Positions 21,555 to 25,779 of a DNA stretch of 25,779 nucleotides are shown in pieces; the stretch's first letter is position 1, and each line of letters starts with the position of its first letter. Below the pieces are notes generated by a model. That model was not told the origin of the DNA and made no database searches. It was given only the letters and a program-made list of their open reading frames with translations. The DNA lies in assembly GCA_021786915.1 (NCBI GenBank), contig JAJYMP010000762.1, forward strand, positions 1 to 25,779, in the 5' to 3' direction. The stretch comes from Chloroflexota bacterium (GTDB lineage: Bacteria > Chloroflexota > Limnocylindria > Limnocylindrales > CSP1-4). A program made the translations under genes and the position numbers.

Positions 21555-24293
21555 TCAGGAGAGGGCCGCGACCTTCGGCACGAGCTCCGTCCTGGAGCGG
21601 ACGTCGAGCTTGCTGTAGACGTTGCCGAGGTGGTATTCGACCGTCTTCGGACTGATGAACAATGCCGCCCCGGCCTCCTTGTTCGTCGCGCCCCCGGCGA
21701 CAACGAGCGCAACCTGGAGCTCCTGCGGCGTCAGTGCCATGAGCGATCTGCCACGCCTCGGCTCTGGGGAATCGCCGGCCGCTCGCAGCTCCGCCCTCGC
21801 CTGCTCGGCCCAGGGCTCCGCACCGAGCGTCTCGAACGTCGCGAGCGCCTGACGGAGCACGACACGGGCCGCCGCCCGCTGACGTGCGTGGCGGCGACGC
21901 CTGCCGAGGCACAGCTCCGTCCGGGCACGCTCCAGCGGCTCCCGGTCGCCGTGGAGCTCCAGCGCATGCTCCATCGGGACCTCAAACCCGTCGTCGTCCG
22001 CCAGCAGTCCACGAGACCGCGCCGCCACGGCGGCCGCCCACCGGCTGCCGGTCGCGCGCGCCTGCTCCTCGAGCGCCTCCAGTTCGTGCACGGCATCCTC
22101 TGTGCGGCCGAGCCGGACGTAGGCCTCGATGAGATCGGCGCGCCAGGGCACGACGTCGGGCAGGCCGAGCCCGTACCTGATCACGAGACGGGCGCACTCC
22201 TCGAGGCAAGCCGTCGCTCGCTCCGGACGGCCGAGCGAGAGCTCCAGCACACCGAGCACCGAGGCCGCGTAGTTCTCGATCGACGTGGTGCCGAGCCGGT
22301 GCGACCCCTCGAGCGCGGCCGCCACGTGCGTCCTGCACTCATCCTCGAGGCCGCGCAGCGCCTCGACCCGGGCGAGCGTCGCGAGCGCGAACGAGGACAG
22401 CCCGGCTTGTCCGGTCTCCGCGGCGAGCCGCACCGACTCGTTGGCCGTCGCGTACGCAGGCGCCAGTCGCCCGCAGCGAAGCTCGAGCTCGGAGAGGATC
22501 GCGAGCGGGTAGGGCAGCAGAGCGGCAGCACTCGCGCTGCGCGCCGCGGCGACGACCCGCTCGAGCATCCGCCTGGCGGTCACCGAATCCCCTATCCAGG
22601 TAAGGGCGGCCGGGGTCGCCACGAGCAGGTTCCCAACCTCGCCCAGTGGGTCGATCGTCTCAAGCACGGGGATCAGCGGCTCGAAGATTGCACGGGCCTC
22701 GTCGATCCGCCCTGCGAGGGTTAACCCGTTGCCCAGGGCGAGCGCGGCGATCATCTGCACCGGGCCACCAACGGTCCGGGAGAGCCGCACGGCCCGTCGC
22801 CCGGCCTCGACAACGAGATCGATCTCGGCCGCGGCGGCGGCGGCGTTGGTGGCGACGGCGAGAAGCACCGCGGCCCGAGCCGGGTCGTACGGCTCGACGC
22901 GGTCGGCCTCGTCGATGAGCAGCGCGAACGTCTCCATCATGGGGCTAACGTAGGTGAGGGCCGCGGCCCGTAACTGCTGGATATCCGCACGGACGAGCGG
23001 ATCCGACGCGAGGTGGAGGATCCCCGCGAGGCTGTCGGCGGCCTGCTGCGCCTCTCCGCCGAGCCGGAATGCGTCGGCCGCCCGGATCGTCCGGCGGATC
23101 CGGTCCCGGTTCTCCGGGCTCAGGCGAGCCGCCGCCGCGAGCGCTCTCGCGGCACTCGCGTAGCCGCGCCGCGCCAGCGCGGCGGTCGCGGCCTCCTCCA
23201 GGAGACATGCCACTTCCTCGTCCGGCCCGGGAGCCGCGGCAGCGAGGTGCCAGGAGACCGGGTCGACCGCGGCTGGGCCCACAGCCACGGCCAGCGCCCT
23301 GTGGACGGCGCGTCGATCGCCGGGATCGGCCACGTGGTAGACGGCCGAGCGCAGCAGGGGGTGGACGAATTCGATCCTGCCTGCGCGGACCGCGACGAGC
23401 CCTCCCCGCTCGGCGGGGACGAGCGCGTTCATCGCCAGGTTCAGGCGGGCGAGGGCGCGTGCGATCTCGGCCGCGTTCCCGGAGTAGCTCGCGGCGGCGA
23501 CCAGAAGCGCGCGCTGGGTCTCGTGCGGCAGCGGCTCAAGGCGCTGTGCGAACGAGCGCTCGAGACTGTGGCCGACCGCGATCGGCTCGCTGATCGGCAC
23601 GGAACCGCCGAGCTGGCCGTCGCCGAGGGTTGCGAGGGCATCGAGCAGGGCGAGCGGGTTCCCGGCAGTGTCGGCTACAAGTCGCGCGCGGACGCCAGTG
23701 CTCACGGCCCTGCCAGTCCCGGCGATCAGCTCGGCCGCCGCGTCGACGCCCAACCCGCGGAGCTCGACCGTCTCGATCCCGGCCCCCTCGAGCCACGGGC
23801 GGTCACGCATCGCGAACAGGAGCACAACACCCTCCCGGCCCAGGCGGCGGCCGGCGAACAGGAGCGCTTCGCGGGATGGCGTGTCGAGCCAGTGGGCGTC
23901 ATCGATGACGGCGAGGACTGGTGCCTCATCCGCTCCCGCTGCCAGCAGGCTGATCGTCGCCGCGGCGGCAGCGAACCGGTCGCCGGGCGTCGGTGGCCCC
24001 AGGGCCAGGGCGCCGGCCAGCACCGCGGCCTGCGGTGCGGGGATGCGGTCCAGCAGGGGCAGCAGCGGTCGAAGCAGATCAGAGAGCCCGGCAAACGGCA
24101 GCTCGGACTCGGTCTGGAGCGGTTGGGCGCGCAGGACGGTGAACCCGACCGCCCTGGCCGCAACCTCGCCGAGGAGAGCCGTCTTCCCGATCCCAGGGTC
24201 GCCGCGGATGATCAGCGCCGCGCTCTCGCCCACCCGGGCGCCGTCGAGGAGCCGGTCGGTCCGCGCCATCTCGCCCGCGCGCCCGGATAGCAC
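21555..24293 (-). CDS. LuxR-family transcriptional regulator with AAA ATPase (STAND/LAL-type)
   Basis: The large regulator of 912 residues has an N-terminal nucleotide-binding domain with Walker A GDPGIGKT (31-38) and Walker B VLAVIDDAHWLD (126-137). A long helical, TPR-like middle (about 300-830, many Ala/Leu/Arg repeats) precedes a C-terminal LuxR helix-turn-helix (about 854-912; LTPQELQVALVVAGGATNKE and SPKTVEYHLGNVYSKLDVRS). These proteins sense an unknown signal through the ATPase/TPR part and activate nearby operons. I chose GTG 24293 because the family start (G-R--E---LDRLL) begins there. The frame is open to 24575 but that would read through the 149-bp repeat. It is divergent from the lectin gene, with repeat A between them. 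Confidence 0.88.
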   Translation of the reverse strand: MLSGRAGEMARTDRLLDGARVGESAALIIRGDPGIGKTALLGEVAARAVGFTVLRAQPLQTESELPFAGLSDLLRPLLPLLDRIPAPQAAVLAGALALGPPTPGDRFAAAAATISLLAAGADEAPVLAVIDDAHWLDTPSREALLFAGRRLGREGVVLLFAMRDRPWLEGAGIETVELRGLGVDAAAELIAGTGRAVSTGVRARLVADTAGNPLALLDALATLGDGQLGGSVPISEPIAVGHSLERSFAQRLEPLPHETQRALLVAAASYSGNAAEIARALARLNLAMNALVPAERGGLVAVRAGRIEFVHPLLRSAVYHVADPGDRRAVHRALAVAVGPAAVDPVSWHLAAAAPGPDEEVACLLEEAATAALARRGYASAARALAAAARLSPENRDRIRRTIRAADAFRLGGEAQQAADSLAGILHLASDPLVRADIQQLRAAALTYVSPMMETFALLIDEADRVEPYDPARAAVLLAVATNAAAAAAEIDLVVEAGRRAVRLSRTVGGPVQMIAALALGNGLTLAGRIDEARAIFEPLIPVLETIDPLGEVGNLLVATPAALTWIGDSVTARRMLERVVAAARSASAAALLPYPLAILSELELRCGRLAPAYATANESVRLAAETGQAGLSSFALATLARVEALRGLEDECRTHVAAALEGSHRLGTTSIENYAASVLGVLELSLGRPERATACLEECARLVIRYGLGLPDVVPWRADLIEAYVRLGRTEDAVHELEALEEQARATGSRWAAAVAARSRGLLADDDGFEVPMEHALELHGDREPLERARTELCLGRRRRHARQRAAARVVLRQALATFETLGAEPWAEQARAELRAAGDSPEPRRGRSLMALTPQELQVALVVAGGATNKEAGAALFISPKTVEYHLGNVYSKLDVRSRTELVPKVAALS

Positions 24294-24325
24294 CGGGTCA
24301 GTGTACGCGCACAGAACAACCGGGA

Positions 24326-24474
24326 GGGCGCCCGAACTGGGGGAATCCCCGTTGCGCCGCAAGGGACCGGCAAGCACATTCGACTGCGCGAATCGCGAGG
24401 GGCGTCGACGCACGGCAGCCCAACCAGGTCGCCTGCACCGTGCCGAGCCAATGGCGAGACCGACCCGCGTTGAG
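24326..24474 (+). repeat. 149-bp direct repeat A (divergent promoter region)
   Basis: Identical to 25030-25178 except one base (G here, A in copy B, in the GGCGTC-ACG context). It fills the gap between the LuxR-type regulator (starting 24293, leftward) and the lectin gene (ATG 24497). It includes GGGG-GAAT-CCCC (about 24340-24350) and CGCG-AAT-CGCG (about 24387-24398), two short inverted repeats that could be binding sites. Its end lies 22 bases before the lectin start. Confidence 0.93.
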
Positions 24475-24496
24475 ATGCGTCCCGAAGGGGTGGACA

Positions 24497-24997
24497 ATGC
24501 GTTCGATGCTTCGGTGAGCGTCGATTGGGGCTCTCGCCCTTGGATGTCTGCTCGCGCCGGCGACAGCCACGGCAAGGACCCCGGTCCTCGTGCCAGCGGA
24601 CGCGGGTTGGATCTCCTCCGGGGTCACGGTCGCCGCTGGCGTGCCCGTCAGCCTGGTGACCCTCGGGTACGTCCAAACAGCCCTGATCCCGGCCTGGCAC
24701 GTTCCGGGGGTGTTCAAGAGCGCGAGCGGGCCGGCCGGCCAGACGACCCAGCTGACCTGCGGCGAGGTCTACGCCACCTGGACGCCTGAACTGCGGGCGC
24801 AGACGGGCCCCTGTGTGCTCGATTCCGCCTACTGGGGAGAGCTGATCGCGAAGGTCGGCGAGAGCGGCACTCCGTTCCTCGTCGGCGACACGACGACGAT
24901 CACGCCGCCGTCGTCGGGCGTCCTGTTGTTCACGATCGGTGAGCTCCAGAACACCTACTTCGACAATCGCGGCGCGTTCACCGTCTTGTTCGGATGA
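24497..24997 (+). pseudogene. LecA (PA-IL)-like secreted lectin gene with an in-frame TGA in the signal peptide
   Basis: From ATG 24497 (GAAGGGG 6 bases upstream) the frame reads MRSMLR, TGA (24515-24517), then ASIGALALGCLLAPATATA, a textbook signal peptide core and cleavage site, and the mature protein VPADAGWISSGVTVAAG. The mature part ends like PA-IL lectins: YWGELIAKVGESGTPFLVG and the calcium/sugar loop NTYFDNRGAFTV (Thr, Asp, Asn and Gly in the expected places; the first Asp is Glu). Reading TGA as Trp would give one intact protein of 166 residues. The only later start, GTG 24590, would lack the signal. This is a nonsense mutation, a sequencing error or a readthrough site. Repeat A precedes it. 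Confidence 0.6.
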
Positions 24998-25029
24998 CCC
25001 GCCGCTACCGACCACGAACCGCGCCCCGG

Positions 25030-25178
25030 GGGCGCCCGAACTGGGGGAATCCCCGTTGCGCCGCAAGGGACCGGCAAGCACATTCGACTGCGCGAATCGC
25101 GAGGGGCGTCAACGCACGGCAGCCCAACCAGGTCGCCTGCACCGTGCCGAGCCAATGGCGAGACCGACCCGCGTTGAG
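25030..25178 (+). repeat. 149-bp direct repeat B
   Basis: Near-identical (148 of 149 bases) to 24326-24474, 704 bases away and in the same orientation. It ends 18 bases before the start codon of the small secreted protein, the same relative place as copy A has to the lectin gene. The preserved position suggests the copy carries a promoter or operator, not random DNA. Confidence 0.93.
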
Positions 25179-25196
25179 CAGAAGGAGGGTGACGCA

Positions 25197-25421
25197 ATGA
25201 AGCGTGTCCTGGTCTCAATGACAGCGAGCCTGATGCTTGTGCTCGCAATGGTCATGCCCGTCACCGCGACCGACTCCCCCGGGTGCTCGGCATTCGGCGC
25301 CGCGAGTGGCAAGGGCCCCGGGTTTGGACCATTCGTCGCCTCGTACGCGACGCAAGGCCCGGGCACGATCAGCGGGATCGTCGCCTGGGAGCACTCGGTC
25401 CTGTTCGGGTGCGCCCCGTAG
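25197..25421 (+). CDS. Small secreted protein with two cysteines, unknown function
   Basis: The 74-residue protein has a clear Sec signal peptide (MKRVLVSMTASLMLVLAMVM, cleavage after VTA or ATA, about residue 24). The mature part is about 50 residues, Gly/Ser/Ala-rich (SAFGAASGKGPGFGPFVASY). It has one Cys near each end (about residues 30 and 72), able to form a disulfide. The ribosome binding site AAGGAGGG is strong and the promoter region is repeat B. No family is recognised. Shared upstream DNA with the LecA-like gene suggests co-expression, perhaps under the LuxR-type regulator. It could be a small toxin, lectin partner or coat peptide; nothing in the sequence decides. Confidence 0.7.
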   Translation: MKRVLVSMTASLMLVLAMVMPVTATDSPGCSAFGAASGKGPGFGPFVASYATQGPGTISGIVAWEHSVLFGCAP

Positions 25422-25592
25422 CCCGACATCCGACACCGGGCCTGGACCGGCCTTCCCGCGTCAAGCGGCTCGCCGGTTCAGGCCGGCCCACGGTTTCCGA
25501 CGTACCTCGAACGCCATGCGGGAGCCGGCAACACCGAGTGAGGCGACGACACCCAGCCATGCGTGAAACGCCAGCCCCACGGATCGTCGAGC

Positions 25593-25623
25593 ATTATCCG
25601 GTGCTCGCGAAGCCCCGGATAAT
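25593..25623 (+). terminator. Hairpin at the left edge of repeat copy 3
   Basis: Perfect 9-bp arms ATTATCCGG (25593-25601) and CCGGATAAT (25615-25623) with a 13-base loop. The right arm overlaps the first bases of repeat copy 3. It may terminate the small secreted gene about 170 bases upstream, or mark the insertion boundary. Confidence 0.4.
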
Positions 25624-25779
25624 CGGCACCTTCACCGCTCGCGGTCTCGTGCTCAGGAGGGGCCCGGCTCCACCGCTCCCGCCTCCGCGGCTCCCAAAGC
25701 ACGTGCGCCACCGTTGCGCCACGCCCCGACGAGTTCGTTGCTCACGAAGCGCATGTGCTTCGTCGTCCGGCCGGTGATG
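25618..25779 (+). repeat. Dispersed direct repeat, copy 3 (cut by window end)
   Basis: Homology begins with GATAATCGGCACC at 25618 and runs to the window end. The last 106 bases are identical to copy 2. The first part follows copy 1 more closely in places (CACCGCTCGCGGTC). The tRNA-Pro-like core is at 25659-25728 on the minus strand. Copies 1 and 2 start about 25 bases further left, so copy 3 is truncated or its flank differs. Confidence 0.85.
25659..25728 (-). other. tRNA-Pro-like core of repeat copy 3
   Basis: Same 70-base arrangement as in copies 1 and 2, with the TTTGGGA loop and GGGGC/GCCCC ends, lacking a standard T-arm. Confidence 0.4.

Noticed and set aside
24294..24575. N-terminal extension of the LuxR-type regulator
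   Set aside because: It would translate the 149-bp non-coding repeat; the family N-terminus begins at 24293.
19068..25779. CRISPR array or integron
   Set aside because: Only three long repeats with gene-sized spacing, no cas genes, no integrase and no attC-like core; neither model fits.

Overview
The window is very GC-rich (roughly 70%), with strong GC bias at third codon positions, many GTG starts and Shine-Dalgarno sites of the GGAGG type. The families present point to a soil or freshwater bacterium of the Chloroflexota (Limnocylindria/Ellin6529-like) or Actinomycetota. They include a two-domain copper nitrite-reductase-like Tat lipoprotein, PoxB with a SatP acetate carrier, a large LuxR-type ATPase regulator, a soluble P450 and an AhpD-like protein. 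This placement is an inference; there is no rRNA or housekeeping marker.

Layout, left half. A two-gene anion-type ABC transporter operon (699-3886) has a duplicated permease and an ATPase with a C-terminal AAA-associated domain. It sits behind a leader with four consecutive strong inverted repeats. Positions 4084-5800 are a gene graveyard: a minus-strand beta-repeat gene broken by an 11-bp tandem duplication, and a plus-strand two-gene operon broken by frameshifts and a nonsense codon. A small ORF follows, then a minus-strand cluster of P450 (6199-7404), cupin (7470-7862), AhpD-like protein (7980-8453) and Crp/Fnr regulator (8667-9437). Divergent from the regulator is a cytochrome b/molybdopterin oxidoreductase fusion (9850-11316), followed by a DUF488 protein. 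A NirK-like lipoprotein (12081-13259) runs convergently to these.

Middle. Several small minus-strand genes (13559-14460) precede a metabolic operon of pyruvate:quinone oxidoreductase poxB and acetate transporter satP (14759-17160). Together these should convert pyruvate to acetate and CO2, reduce quinone, and move acetate across the membrane. Positions 17338-19045 hold a 39-codon ORF, a cupin, and remnants of a DUF2945 (HVA1/Tudor-like) gene, an RHS core and a gene broken by a 20-bp tandem duplication.

Right end (19068-25779). This is the most unusual part. A roughly 320-bp sequence occurs at 19068-19395 and 20938-21258, and again (cut off by the window edge) at 25618-25779, always in the same orientation. 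Its core resembles a degenerate tRNA-Pro on the minus strand. Copies 1 and 2 bracket a two-gene AbiEi/AbiEii-like toxin-antitoxin candidate with a near-consensus, apparently leaderless promoter. Copies 2 and 3 bracket a 912-residue LuxR-type ATPase regulator, a LecA (PA-IL)-like lectin gene with an in-frame TGA in its signal peptide, and a small secreted Cys-containing protein. A 149-bp sequence, identical except at one base, is placed directly upstream of the lectin gene (and divergently upstream of the regulator) and again directly upstream of the small secreted gene. That layout suggests a duplicated promoter or operator module. The repeats make the region look like a set of insertable gene islands.
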